Source: JBEKUY01 sp049514555
Lineage (GTDB): Bacteria > Acidobacteriota > Terriglobia > Acidiferrales > UBA7541
Length of the DNA: 64,000 nt
Direction of reading: 5' to 3'
Assembly (NCBI GenBank): GCA_049514555.1
Contig: JBEKUY010000008.1
Span: 1-64,000, forward strand
Shown: positions 17,170 through 26,309 of the stretch, one piece after another
Numbering within the stretch: the stretch's first letter is position 1
Layout: each line of letters opens with the position of its first letter
The notes under the pieces: model-generated
Databases searched by the model: none
Told to the model about the DNA's origin: nothing
The model's input: the letters and a program-made list of their open reading frames with translations, nothing else
Position numbers and translations under genes: made by a program

Positions 17170-18597
17170 CTACCCCTTCGGATTCCCCACGACGTGGAAT
17201 TTCATGAAGTTTGTTGTGCCGCGGATTCCCATCGGCGTGCCGGCCACGACTACGATCACGTCCCCGCGTTTGACGAGCCCTTCTTCGAGCAGCCGCTTCT
17301 CCGCCAGCGCCGTGGCCCCCTCGATGTTCCTCGCGTCGGCAATTCTTCTCGGCAGGACGCCCCAGAGGAGACTCAGCCGCCGGCGCGTCTCTGCTTCCGG
17401 CGAGAACGCGATGATGGGCGTGCGTGGCCGGTATTTCGAAATCAGCGCCGCCGTCGAGCCGCTCTTCGTGTACACGGCGATCACTTTGATGTTCAGCTCT
17501 CGTGAAGCATGGCAAACGAGCTCGGAAACTGTCTCCGCCACCCTCTTCTGTTCGCTCGGCGCGGGCCGCGGGAACTCGTGGACGCTCGCTTCGGCTTCCT
17601 CGATGATCCGCGCCATCATCTGCACCGACTCGACCGGATACTTGCCGATCGCCGTCTCGCCGGAAAGCATCACCGCGTCCGAGCCGTCGAAAATGGCGTT
17701 GGCCACGTCCGATGCTTCGGCGCGGGTGGGGCGCGGATTCTGCGTCATGGACTCGAGCATTTGCGTCGCGGTAATCACCGGCCGGCGAAACTCCCGCGCC
17801 CGCGCGATGATCTGTTTCTGCACCACCGGAACCCGCTCCGGCTTCATCTCCACGCCCAGATCGCCCCGCGCCACCATCACTCCGTCGGCGACCCGCAAAA
17901 TCGCATCCAGGTTGTCGATGGCTTCCGGCTTCTCGATCTTCGCAATGATGGGCGTCTCTTTCCCCTGTTGCCGGATCGCCGCGCGCGCGGCCAGCACGTC
18001 CTCCGGACGCCGCACGAAGCTCACCGCGATGTAGTTGGCTCCCTGCCGCAAGGCAAACTTCAGGTCTTCGCGGTCCTTCGGCGTCAGCGCGGGCACGCGC
18101 AGGTACACGCCCGGCAGATTGATTCCCTTGTGCTCGCCGAGCTGTCCGCCGTTCTCCACTTCGCAAATCACGTCGGTGCCGCGCACCCGTGCGACCCGCA
18201 GCTCGATCAGGCCGTCGGCGAGCAGAATGCGGTCGCCGCGGCGCACGTCGCGCGAGAGCTGCTTGAACGTGGTGCTGACGCGCGCCGAGTCGCCGGGTGA
18301 GTTGCCGGTGTCGATGGTGAACTGTTGGCCCGCGCGCAGCTCAACCGGCTGCCCGCCCCGTAGCGCTCCGGTGCGAATCTTCGGTCCTTGCAGATCGGCC
18401 AGGACGGCGATGGGTTTTTCCTGGCGAAACGAAATCCTGCGGATGAGCCCGATGGTCTGGGCGTGCTGGGCGTGGTTGGAGTGTGAAAAGTTCAGTCGCG
18501 CCACATCCATGCCCGCCCGCATCAGCCGGTCGATGAGCTGGGTTGACCGGCTGGCCGGACCGATGGTGCAGACGATTTTTGTGCGCCGGAAGAGCAT
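17170..18597 (-). CDS. pyk: Pyruvate kinase
   Basis: 475 aa, full length for the bacterial enzyme, which converts phosphoenolpyruvate and ADP to pyruvate and ATP at the end of glycolysis. Visible motifs are KIVCTIGPAS at the N-terminus, RLNFSHS, the substrate segment IIAKIEKPEAIDNLD with the active-site Lys, the metal motif ARGDLGVE, and ITATQMLESM. The C-terminal regulatory-type domain (SGSTAALISKYRP) is present. gpmI, encoding another lower-glycolysis enzyme, lies 4 kb away on the same strand but is not in the same operon. A Ser/Asn-containing B-domain is intact; nothing unusual is seen. Confidence 0.96.
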   Translation of the reverse strand: MLFRRTKIVCTIGPASRSTQLIDRLMRAGMDVARLNFSHSNHAQHAQTIGLIRRISFRQEKPIAVLADLQGPKIRTGALRGGQPVELRAGQQFTIDTGNSPGDSARVSTTFKQLSRDVRRGDRILLADGLIELRVARVRGTDVICEVENGGQLGEHKGINLPGVYLRVPALTPKDREDLKFALRQGANYIAVSFVRRPEDVLAARAAIRQQGKETPIIAKIEKPEAIDNLDAILRVADGVMVARGDLGVEMKPERVPVVQKQIIARAREFRRPVITATQMLESMTQNPRPTRAEASDVANAIFDGSDAVMLSGETAIGKYPVESVQMMARIIEEAEASVHEFPRPAPSEQKRVAETVSELVCHASRELNIKVIAVYTKSGSTAALISKYRPRTPIIAFSPEAETRRRLSLLWGVLPRRIADARNIEGATALAEKRLLEEGLVKRGDVIVVVAGTPMGIRGTTNFMKFHVVGNPKG

Positions 18598-18614
18598 CCT
18601 CTATTCCAGAGGCC

Positions 18615-20042
18615 CTATTGTTTTGCGACCGAGAATTCCGCCACGATGCGGTAAAGATTCTGCACGCCACGGTCGAGGGCGTCGAGCGAAATGCGCTCGT
18701 CATTGCCGTGCATCCGCCCCAAGTCCTGCTCGGTCAGAGGAAACGGCGCAAGCCCGTACGCCTGCACGCTGTGCAGCCGGAGCTGGGCCGAATCGGTTGC
18801 CCAAGGCGACAGCGAGGGCACCACGAGCGCGCCGGGAAACTCTTGGGAGATCACTCGCGCTAAGGTTTGACAAAAGTCGTTTTCGCACGTCGAAGGTGGT
18901 GCTGCGATGGTTCCCTCTTCAGCCACTTCAAACTGGATCTGCGGATCGTTCACCAGCTTCTTCAAGTCCGCGACCACCCCATCAATCGAGTCCCCCGGCA
19001 GGAGCCTGATGTTCAGGTTCGCCCGCGCTTCCGCGGGAATCATGTACGCTCGCCCGCCCGCCTCCAGCGTGGTCGGTGTGATCGTGTCGCGCAGGATCGC
19101 GTTCCACATCGGATTGAGGTCCGAAAGGACCTTCGCGGCATGCTCGGCGCGGTCCGTCGATTCCAGCGCGCGGATCCATTTGGCTGCAAAGTCGTCCTGC
19201 ACGCCGGCGACTTGCTCGAAGTAGCGCCGCACAAGCGCTGTCAGCCGTAAGGGCGGGGAATACTCGCCGATCTTGGCGATGGCCTCGGCGAGGTGAACGA
19301 CGGCATTGTCCTTTCTCGGAACCGAGCCGTCTCCGATTGTCCCTCGCGCAATGACCTTGACGTTGTAGGCCACCTTCTCGCTCACCTGGATGGCCACGTA
19401 CTGCACTTTCCCGTCCTTCATGACGACGTTGCCGCCCTCGTTCAGTGCGTACCCGGCCGCGAATTTGTCCCAGTATTTCGCAATGAGCGTCTTGATGCTG
19501 GCCGCCCCGCTTTCCTCTTCGTCAGTTGTCGCCAAGAAGATGACGTCGCGGTTCAACCGCGCGCCGGAGCGCTTGAGCGCAATCAGAGTGGCCAGGTTGG
19601 CCACGACCATCCCCTTGTCGTCGATCGCCCCCCGCCCGTAGAGATAACCGTCCTTGATCACGCCGCCAAAGGGATCCACGGTCCATTTCGCGCGGTCCGC
19701 TCCCGCGACGTCCAGGTGGCTGACGAGCAGCAGCGCTCGCGCCGGGTCCGGCACCGCCGAACTCCGCAACCGCGCCACCACCGCGCTCCGCCCGGGCGCA
19801 ACGTCCAGCAATTCCGGCGTCATGCCCTCCTTCTCGAGAATTCCGGCAAGGTAGACTGCCGCTGCCCGCTCGTTCCCCGGCGGATTCGTCGTGTCAATCC
19901 GGATCAGGTTGGCGAGCCATTGGGTGGCGTCCACATGCAGCTGCGCCGCATCGGGAAGCTCCTGCGCCGGGAGTGCCCTTGCGCCAAGGCTGAACGACAG
20001 AATTAAGAGTGCGAACCAGCGGACCGATTTGCGGACATTCAT
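18615..20042 (-). CDS. Secreted M20-family metallopeptidase
   Basis: 475 aa from ATG 20042; the open frame extends farther upstream but the signal peptide begins here. A signal sequence (about 1-28, ending near ALPAQE) indicates export. M20 motifs are present: VSHLDVAGAD (His and catalytic Asp), GRGAIDDKG (bridging Asp), and TTDEEESG (catalytic Glu-Glu). The central dimerisation domain (YNVKVIARG) and the C-terminal metal His region (LGRMHGNDERI) are also present. It resembles PM20D1-like carboxypeptidases; the substrate is unknown. pyk begins 17 nt downstream, so the two may be co-transcribed, although they are functionally unrelated. Confidence 0.9.
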   Translation of the reverse strand: MNVRKSVRWFALLILSFSLGARALPAQELPDAAQLHVDATQWLANLIRIDTTNPPGNERAAAVYLAGILEKEGMTPELLDVAPGRSAVVARLRSSAVPDPARALLLVSHLDVAGADRAKWTVDPFGGVIKDGYLYGRGAIDDKGMVVANLATLIALKRSGARLNRDVIFLATTDEEESGAASIKTLIAKYWDKFAAGYALNEGGNVVMKDGKVQYVAIQVSEKVAYNVKVIARGTIGDGSVPRKDNAVVHLAEAIAKIGEYSPPLRLTALVRRYFEQVAGVQDDFAAKWIRALESTDRAEHAAKVLSDLNPMWNAILRDTITPTTLEAGGRAYMIPAEARANLNIRLLPGDSIDGVVADLKKLVNDPQIQFEVAEEGTIAAPPSTCENDFCQTLARVISQEFPGALVVPSLSPWATDSAQLRLHSVQAYGLAPFPLTEQDLGRMHGNDERISLDALDRGVQNLYRIVAEFSVAKQ

Positions 20043-20245
20043 CGCGGCATTACCCCCAGTGTAAGGAAACGTTTCGTTTCGCAAGTGCTTCATACTAACA
20101 TGTGGTTTCGGGGGGCGTGGCGGGAGCTGGCGATGACGTTGCCAATCCTCAACGGGCTGTCGTCCGGTGAGCGTGGCTCCGAATCCGCGACCGTCGTTGT
20201 GCCCGATCGGCCATTCGTGACCGCATCCGGAAAGGTGAAACGCAT

Positions 20246-21316
20246 ATGATGAGGCCAAGTCTCCATGCTCTCATTTTCGCAGCCCTGGTCCTCGCGCTCG
20301 TGCTTCCGGCGAGCGAGTTTGCCGGGGTGACCCAGGCCAAGGCGGCCACCGAGCCGCAAGAAGGGACCCCGCCAGCGCAGGGTGCGCAGCAACCTGGAGC
20401 GACGATCACTGTCGAGGTTCCGGTTGTGACTCTGGACGTCGTTGCCGCCACGCAGCGCGGCGATCTCCTCACCGGTCTCAAAAGGGAGAATTTCCGGGTT
20501 TTCGAGGACGGCGTCCCCCAAACCGTCACCAACTTTGCGCCCACCGATGCGCCCATCACCATAGTCATCGTCATGGAGTTCAGCGCCCGCAGGTACGGCG
20601 ATTTTGCGTACCTCGCCAGGTACTGGACGCCCGCGCTGCTCCCCCAGTTGAAGCCGAACGATTGGGTCGCGCTCGTGACCTTCGACATGAATACGCACTT
20701 GGACGTCGATTTCACGCAGAACAAGGACGAAGTCCGCGACGCCATCGGCCACATGTACTTTCCCGGATTCAGCGAATCGAATGTTTTCGATGCGTTGCTG
20801 GATACGGTCGATCGCTTGAAAGACGTCAAAGGCAGGAAATCGATCCTTGTGATAGCCACTGGGGTAGATACCTTTTCGAAGCACACGCTGGACCAAACGC
20901 TCAAACAGCTTCGTCAAACCGGCGTGACCATTTTTTGCGTCGGGTTGGACAAGCCAATCACGACCTTGGCGGAAGCTCATGGCATGGGAGCCATGGCCCA
21001 ATTGAATTACGAGCAGGCCGAGAATCAGCTCCGCACGTTCGCGCAGATGACCGGCGGCTACGCCTGGTTCCCTCAGTTTGACGGCGAAATACCGGGCATC
21101 TTCAAGGATGTGGCTGCCTTTCTGCGGAATCAGTACAGCCTGGCTTACGTCCCGACGAACCGCGCGCGCGACGGCAAATTCCGCAAGATCAAGGTCGAGC
21201 TCGTCGCCCCCGACGGCAGCCCGCTGACCGTCACCGATCAGAAGGGCAAGAAGCTGAAATACGTCGTGTATGTCCGGCAGGGTTACACCGCGATGAAAGA
21301 CAACACCGGCGATTGA
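20246..21316 (+). CDS. VWFA-related secreted protein (Acidobacteria family)
   Basis: 356 aa. A signal sequence (about 1-33) is followed by an Ala/Gln/Pro-rich linker (35-50), the family lead-in VVTLDVVAATQRG...FRVFEDGVPQTV, and a VWA-like fold ending in NQYSLAYVPTN. The MIDAS position reads E111-F-S-A-R instead of D-x-S-x-S, so the first acidic ligand is Glu and the second Ser is lost. Two adjacent ATGs occur at 20246 and 20249. It stands alone between the divergent M20 peptidase and the convergent dehydrogenase. Ligand and partner are unknown. Confidence 0.86.
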   Translation: MMRPSLHALIFAALVLALVLPASEFAGVTQAKAATEPQEGTPPAQGAQQPGATITVEVPVVTLDVVAATQRGDLLTGLKRENFRVFEDGVPQTVTNFAPTDAPITIVIVMEFSARRYGDFAYLARYWTPALLPQLKPNDWVALVTFDMNTHLDVDFTQNKDEVRDAIGHMYFPGFSESNVFDALLDTVDRLKDVKGRKSILVIATGVDTFSKHTLDQTLKQLRQTGVTIFCVGLDKPITTLAEAHGMGAMAQLNYEQAENQLRTFAQMTGGYAWFPQFDGEIPGIFKDVAAFLRNQYSLAYVPTNRARDGKFRKIKVELVAPDGSPLTVTDQKGKKLKYVVYVRQGYTAMKDNTGD

Positions 21317-21363
21317 CGGCCGGCCGAAGCGCCCCGCCCACGCCGCGGCGCAACAGTTCGCCG

Positions 21364-22395
21364 CTAGTATCCGCGCGAAAAATCCACGCGGTTGAACAGT
21401 TCTTTTCCGTCAAACCAGCGATCCAGCAGCTCAACGACCAGCGCGGTCTGGCGCTCCCACAGGCGCTGGCTCGCGGCGCTGGTGTGCGGAGTCAGCAGGA
21501 GGTTGGGCGCGGACCACAGCGGGCTCTCCGGAGGCAGCGGCTCGTCGGTCGTCACGTCGAGCGCCGCACCCGCGAGCGCCCCGGCCTCCAAGGCGCGCAC
21601 GAGAGCGGCTTCATCGAGCAGCGAGCCGCGCGCAATATTCACGACCCTCGCCCGCGCCTTCATCCGGGCGATCTGCGCCGCGCCCACGAGTTGCCTGGTA
21701 TCGGGCGTTTCCGGCGCGGCGATGACCACGTAGTCCGCCTCCGGCAACGCTTCATCGAGGCGCGAGGGAGGAAGAATCTTTTCGGCGAGCGTGCGGTCGC
21801 CTTCGCCCGACCGCGTCACGCCCCAGATGCGCATGCCGAAGGCGCGCGCCAGCCGCGCCAATTCGCGCCCAATCGAGCCGAATCCCAAAATCAGCAGGAG
21901 CTGTCCGTTCAATTCCTCCAGCCCCTGCGGCTTATCCCACAATTCCTGCTGGGCCCACTGGCGGCGCTCCTGGTATCGAAGCGTATCCGGGAAATTCCGC
22001 GCCAGGGCGATGAGCAGCCCCATGGTGTGTTCGGCCATGGGCGCGGAGAAGATCCCGCTGGAGTTCGTCACCAGGACGCCGGAGTTGCAGAGACCGGGAT
22101 ACATGAGATGGGAAACGCCCGCCGAGGTCGAATGGATCCACTTGAGCTTTCGCGCCTGCGCGAACTGCTCTGGCTTCAGCCAATAGCCCACGAAAATGTC
22201 GGCATCGGGGATTTCCGCGGCCAAAAGCTCGTAGTTCTGAGCGTGCACGACCTTCATCTCGGGCCAGCGGCGGCGGAGGGCTTCGATGAAGGATGCCGGG
22301 GGGTGCCACACCGTGAACGGATGCTGCACGCAGATGGCGAGCTTGGTTTTTGCGGGAACGCTGTGGGCCGGGCCCGGAATCGTTTTCAATATCAT
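21364..22395 (-). CDS. D-2-hydroxyacid dehydrogenase, NAD-dependent
   Basis: 343 aa of the D-isomer-specific 2-hydroxyacid dehydrogenase family, which reduces 2-oxoacids. The nucleotide-binding loop is GFGSIG (171-176). The catalytic triad is in place: Arg256 in NIARGSLLDE, Glu285 in TTDEPLP, and His304 in LTPHTSA. The catalytic N- and C-terminal halves flank the Rossmann fold as expected. The specific substrate (glyoxylate, hydroxypyruvate, phosphoglycerate or other) cannot be read. The gpmI stop lies 43 nt upstream on the same strand, so the two genes are probably co-transcribed. Confidence 0.92.
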   Translation of the reverse strand: MILKTIPGPAHSVPAKTKLAICVQHPFTVWHPPASFIEALRRRWPEMKVVHAQNYELLAAEIPDADIFVGYWLKPEQFAQARKLKWIHSTSAGVSHLMYPGLCNSGVLVTNSSGIFSAPMAEHTMGLLIALARNFPDTLRYQERRQWAQQELWDKPQGLEELNGQLLLILGFGSIGRELARLARAFGMRIWGVTRSGEGDRTLAEKILPPSRLDEALPEADYVVIAAPETPDTRQLVGAAQIARMKARARVVNIARGSLLDEAALVRALEAGALAGAALDVTTDEPLPPESPLWSAPNLLLTPHTSAASQRLWERQTALVVELLDRWFDGKELFNRVDFSRGY

Positions 22396-22438
22396 GGGAG
22401 CGCAGCGTACCCCCAGCGGCGCGCAATTGGCAATACCT

Positions 22439-23998
22439 TCAGGCCTTCGTGCGCAAGTCCCTGCCCGTCATATCCCCCGGACTCGGCACGCCCAGCGCGG
22501 CCAGCATGGTCGGCGCAATGTCGCGCAGCGAGCCGCCGGGACGCAGCGGCGCGTGATAGTCCTCGGCCGCCAGAATAAACGGCACGGGATTCGTCGTGTG
22601 ATAGGTGTGCGGCCCGCCGGTATCCGGATCGATCATGGTCTCGGCGTTGCCGTGATCGGCGGTGATGATCCACACCCCCCCGTGCGGCTTCAGCGCCTGA
22701 TAGATTCGTCCCAGCCCGGCGTCCACCGCCTCAACTGCCTTGATGGCCGCTTCCAGTTTGCCCGAATGGCCCACCATGTCGGCGTTGGCGTAATTCATGA
22801 TGATGGCGTCGAACGAGTCTCGCTCGATGGCCTTCACCACCGTATCGGTGACCCCTGCGGCGGACATTTCCGGCATGAGGTCGTAGGTGGCCACTTTCGG
22901 CGACGGCACCAGGATGCGCTCCTCGCCCTGAAACGGTTTTTCCACGCCGCCGTTGAAGAAATAGGTGACGTGCGCGTACTTTTCCGTCTCGGCGCAGCGC
23001 AAATTCTTGTAGTCGATCTCGGCAAAGACCTGCGCGAGGATGTGCTCGAGCTTTTCCGGGGCGATGACGTAGTTCAGCCAGGCCCAGGACTTCTCATATC
23101 TCGTCATGGCCACGAAAAACAGGTCCTTGGGCCGCTGGGGATCGGCGAACTTGTCGAAGCCGGGCTCGGCGAGCGCGCGGGTGGTCTGGCGGGCGCGATC
23201 GGCGCGGAAATTGAAGAAGATGACCGCGTCGTCATCGCGAATCAGCCCTACGGGAAGGGCGTCGCGCGAGGCGGCCTCGGTGATGACGATGGGCTTGACG
23301 AATTCATCGGTGACGCCCTGTTCGTAGCTTCGCTCGATGGCCGCGACCGGGTCATCGGATTTCGTTTCCCCTTCGCCGTGGACCATCGCCCGGTAAGCCT
23401 TCTCGATGCGCTCCCAGCGGTTGTCGCGGTCCATGGCGTAATACCGCCCGACCACCGTAGCGATTTTTCCCACGCCGAGTTCGCGCATCTTCTGCTGGAG
23501 CTGGCGCAAGTAGTCGCGGCCGCTGTTGGGAGGAGTGTCGCGGCCGTCCATGAAGCAGTGGACGAAGACGTGCTCGACCTTGTTCTGGCGGGCCATGTCC
23601 AGCAGGGCGAAAAGATGCGTGAGCTGCGAATGCACGCCGCCGTCGCTCACCAGGCCCATCAAGTGGAGCTGGCGCGAGCGCCCGCGCTCCATGGCGCGCA
23701 GGAAAAGCGGCGTGCGGTAGAACGATCTGTCCTCGAGCATCGAGTCGATTCGGGTGATGTCCATGTGCACGATGCGCCCGGCGCCGATATTCATGTGGCC
23801 CACTTCGCTGTTGCCCATCTGGCCGTTGGGCAGCCCGACGTACGGCCCGGAGGTGTGAATCAGCGTATTGGGGAATCTCTTCAGCAGCTCGTCGTAGGTG
23901 GGCTTGCGTGCCAGCGCGATGGCGTTGCCCTTGGTCTCGGCGCGGAAGCCCCAGCCGTCGAGTATCGTCAGCACAATCGGTTTGGGTCGTTTGGTCAT
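22439..23998 (-). CDS. gpmI: 2,3-bisphosphoglycerate-independent phosphoglycerate mutase
   Basis: 519 aa, the normal size for the cofactor-independent, manganese-dependent enzyme that interconverts 3- and 2-phosphoglycerate. The alkaline-phosphatase-fold motifs are present: VLTILDGWG (metal Asp14), GQMGNSEVGHMNIGAGR with the phosphoserine nucleophile Ser64, HCFMDGRDTPP, YANADMVGHSG and TADHGNAE (metal ligands). The ATG at 23998 is preceded by an unusual CAACAATAACAACAACG leader with no clear ribosome binding site. The dehydrogenase gene follows 43 nt downstream. Confidence 0.96.
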   Translation of the reverse strand: MTKRPKPIVLTILDGWGFRAETKGNAIALARKPTYDELLKRFPNTLIHTSGPYVGLPNGQMGNSEVGHMNIGAGRIVHMDITRIDSMLEDRSFYRTPLFLRAMERGRSRQLHLMGLVSDGGVHSQLTHLFALLDMARQNKVEHVFVHCFMDGRDTPPNSGRDYLRQLQQKMRELGVGKIATVVGRYYAMDRDNRWERIEKAYRAMVHGEGETKSDDPVAAIERSYEQGVTDEFVKPIVITEAASRDALPVGLIRDDDAVIFFNFRADRARQTTRALAEPGFDKFADPQRPKDLFFVAMTRYEKSWAWLNYVIAPEKLEHILAQVFAEIDYKNLRCAETEKYAHVTYFFNGGVEKPFQGEERILVPSPKVATYDLMPEMSAAGVTDTVVKAIERDSFDAIIMNYANADMVGHSGKLEAAIKAVEAVDAGLGRIYQALKPHGGVWIITADHGNAETMIDPDTGGPHTYHTTNPVPFILAAEDYHAPLRPGGSLRDIAPTMLAALGVPSPGDMTGRDLRTKA

Positions 23999-24472
23999 GG
24001 GTCCCAGACGTTGTTGTTATTGTTGCTGCAAAAGCCGTACAGCATACACGGATTTGCCCCGCTCGTGTAGCGCCGAACGCAAGCCCTGCGGCAGTTGGCC
24101 AAGTGCGGGATGAAGCGCGCGACTATGCATTTGTAGAGGCGCCCGCAACCTGTCCAGAGCGAAGCCTGGAGTGACCTTCGCCATGCTGAGGGCAAATCGA
24201 GAGTGATCCGCCGGCTTCGCTCGGAATGACAGAAGTGCGGATATTGCGGCGGGTGCTGGCGCTCCAGTGGGAATGGGCGTGTTGACAGGGGGAGGGGTGG
24301 GAAGGAGAATCGCGCCGAATCGGGCCTCGCAAGAGCAATTCCCATCCCCCTTCCTATTTGTGAAGAAAGGAAGTTCTTCCTATGAGACCCATTCGACAAG
24401 CGGTCCTCGGCGCGCTCGAGGTCGCGACGCCGGCGGGACGCGCCGAGATCAACCGTCCAGGCGGCGCCGGCG
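23999..24472. other. Intergenic region with one REP-like repeat
   Basis: This 474-base gap lies between the matrixin stop and gpmI. It contains the minus-strand REP-like motif (24203-24232, TTCGCTCGGAATGACAG on the plus strand), a TTGACA at about 24282 without a convincing -10, and an AGGAA/TTCCT inverted repeat near 24367-24380. The AAC-repeat leader of gpmI is at its right-reading start. No gene or RNA was recognised. Confidence 0.5.
24203..24232 (-). repeat. REP-like intergenic repeat, minus orientation
   Basis: Read on the minus strand: CTGTCATTCCGAGCGAAGCC followed by GGCGGATCAC. Same core (GTCATTCCGAGCG) as the element at 17039-17080; a variant with TGTCATCCTGAGGAGCG lies at about 15791-15807. 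Confidence 0.55.
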
Positions 24473-25705
24473 CTACGGGGTGCCGCGGATGCGCACAGTG
24501 AAGTTCGTGTCCACGGACGGCACGACGCAGGAGGAAGGCGCGGGCCATCCGGGATCGGTCGAAACATTGCGGCAGACGGTAGCGGTGGCGTTCGCGACGG
24601 TCGAGGGATCCACGACGCCGTTGAGCGGCTCGGCATAGAGCTTATAGCTCGCGGACGCGCCGACGGGAAGGCGCGTGATGAGGAAGCTGCCGTCGAATTG
24701 CGCCGGGCCGGCTCCGCCGCACGACCATCCGCCGAGCGTTCCGGCGATGACGGAGCCGGTCGTCGCGTCGAGCGCGACGACGTGCGCGCCGTAGATGCCG
24801 GTGACCCCCGCGGGCGCATCAGGAAGAGAAAGCGGGTTTGCCGGGATAATCCTTCCAGAAACTTCTCCCACGTGGATTGCGTCGGACGAATCGGGATAGA
24901 GGACGCGCAAGCCGGTGCGGTCGTCGTCGGAAAGCGGCGCGTCCGGCTGCTGCGCACTGGGGCGGCTGCCGGTGAAGGTGCCGGGCGCGGGAGCGTAGGG
25001 AAAGAGCATCGCGCTCCACACGGCGGAGTGGCTGAAGCCGAAGACGTGCCCGAGCTCGTGGGTGAGGACGGACTCGAGATCGTAGGCGGAGGGCTGGGAG
25101 GCGAGCGCCGCGGGCGTGGCGAAGCGCGTGCGTGAATCGCCGGGGTTGAAATAGATGTCGGCGTCGAGGATCTGGCCGATTTGGGTGGCGGCGGGGCCGG
25201 AGCCGAGCTGCGCGCCGAGGTGGTCGGCGGAGATGACGCGGGTGAAGGCCAGGACGCCGGGAGTGAAAGCGGCGTCGCTCTGATCGAAGCAGATGGAATT
25301 GGCGCCGTCGGACGCGCAGGCATTCTGCGTGGAGGTGCGCGCCAGGGGAGCGAGCGAAGCGGGCGTGAGGGTCGAGCCGCTGACGCCGGTCCACACGGCA
25401 AAGGATTCGAGGATAGTGTTTTCGATTTCGTTGAGGCGGCCGTCGGGCGTCTGGTCGGCGGTGAGGATCGTGACGGGACTCGCGCCGAGCACGGTGCTCC
25501 AGCGGCGATTCACCGAGCCGGCGGTGGTGAGCACCCGGAGCGGCACCGGGCAGGCGGATCCGCCCGATTGCGCCGCGGGAAGACGCATGTCGGGAACGAC
25601 GTAGTTGAACGTGTACGCGGCGGCGGGGATGCTGATCGCGACGGCGAAGAGAAAGGCGGCGGCGCGGGAGAGGGTTCGCTTGGCACGGCTCGCTTGACGG
25701 GGCAT
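24473..25705 (-). CDS. Secreted matrixin-type zinc metalloprotease
   Basis: 410 aa from ATG 25705. A signal sequence (about 1-30, ending AAAY) is followed by an N-terminal segment. The zinc motif HELGHVFGFSH follows, with His216, His220 and His226 as ligands and Glu217 as the catalytic residue, plus a Met-turn at Met233 (SAMLFPYAP). This is the metzincin (M10-like) layout. The C-terminal 150 residues form a beta-rich carboxypeptidase-regulatory-like or Ig-like domain (HVGEVSGRIIP...GAHVVALDATTG). It is the last gene of a three-gene unit whose coding regions nearly touch. A role in extracellular protein breakdown or processing is inferred. Confidence 0.88.
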   Translation of the reverse strand: MPRQASRAKRTLSRAAAFLFAVAISIPAAAYTFNYVVPDMRLPAAQSGGSACPVPLRVLTTAGSVNRRWSTVLGASPVTILTADQTPDGRLNEIENTILESFAVWTGVSGSTLTPASLAPLARTSTQNACASDGANSICFDQSDAAFTPGVLAFTRVISADHLGAQLGSGPAATQIGQILDADIYFNPGDSRTRFATPAALASQPSAYDLESVLTHELGHVFGFSHSAVWSAMLFPYAPAPGTFTGSRPSAQQPDAPLSDDDRTGLRVLYPDSSDAIHVGEVSGRIIPANPLSLPDAPAGVTGIYGAHVVALDATTGSVIAGTLGGWSCGGAGPAQFDGSFLITRLPVGASASYKLYAEPLNGVVDPSTVANATATVCRNVSTDPGWPAPSSCVVPSVDTNFTVRIRGTP

Positions 25706-25709
25706 GGCG

Positions 25710-26309
25710 CTACTCCTGTTCCGGCGCGCGAGCCAGCGCGGCGCGCAGGCGCTGCTCGAAGATTTCCACGGGCAGGTTGCGCAGGTTTTCCCGGCGGAAG
25801 GCGCGGGTGCGCGGATCGAAGACCGCGAGCCCGGCGGAATCCTGCGTAACGGTGGCGCGGCCGGTGCGCGCATCGCGATGGACGCGAAAAGCGCCCTGCG
25901 CCCATCCGAGAACGAGAAAGCTCGGGCCGCGCGCGTCGGCCGCGTTCGTGCGCGCGGGCAGGAGAAAAAGATACACCTCCTCGCCGGGTGAAAAGTGCGG
26001 GACGGCTTCGACGGTGGAGACGAAGCCGTCCGCGCGTCCGCCGAGTCCGCGAACCGTGATCAGACCGCCAACGAGCCCCTTGGGCGCATCGAGCACCTCG
26101 AAATCCGAAAAAGTCCAGATCTCGCCGTTTTCCCAGCGACTTTCCGTGGAGAGGCAGCGCGCGCGCACGACCGAATCGGCGCGCGCCGCGAGATCCTCGA
26201 AGCTCAGCCGCGCAAGAGTGGTGGCGCGGGCCACCACGGCGATCAAGACCAGCCCGATCAGGAAGAGAATCCAGAGGAAACGGCGGCGTTCGGCGAACGA
26301 CATGGTCAT
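25710..26309 (-). CDS. Membrane-anchored protein of unknown function
   Basis: 199 aa from ATG 26309, whose ATGA overlaps the stop of the upstream Ig lipoprotein; ATG 26303 is an alternative. An N-terminal hydrophobic stretch (about 12-30) is either an anchor or an uncleaved signal. The remainder is a small beta-rich domain (FEDLAARADSVVRARC, FEVLDAPKG, FSPGEEVYLFLLP) without catalytic signatures. I do not assign it to a characterised family. Its position, coupled to the Ig lipoprotein upstream and 4 nt before the matrixin gene, suggests it helps export, anchor or regulate the protease. Confidence 0.7.
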   Translation of the reverse strand: MTMSFAERRRFLWILFLIGLVLIAVVARATTLARLSFEDLAARADSVVRARCLSTESRWENGEIWTFSDFEVLDAPKGLVGGLITVRGLGGRADGFVSTVEAVPHFSPGEEVYLFLLPARTNAADARGPSFLVLGWAQGAFRVHRDARTGRATVTQDSAGLAVFDPRTRAFRRENLRNLPVEIFEQRLRAALARAPEQE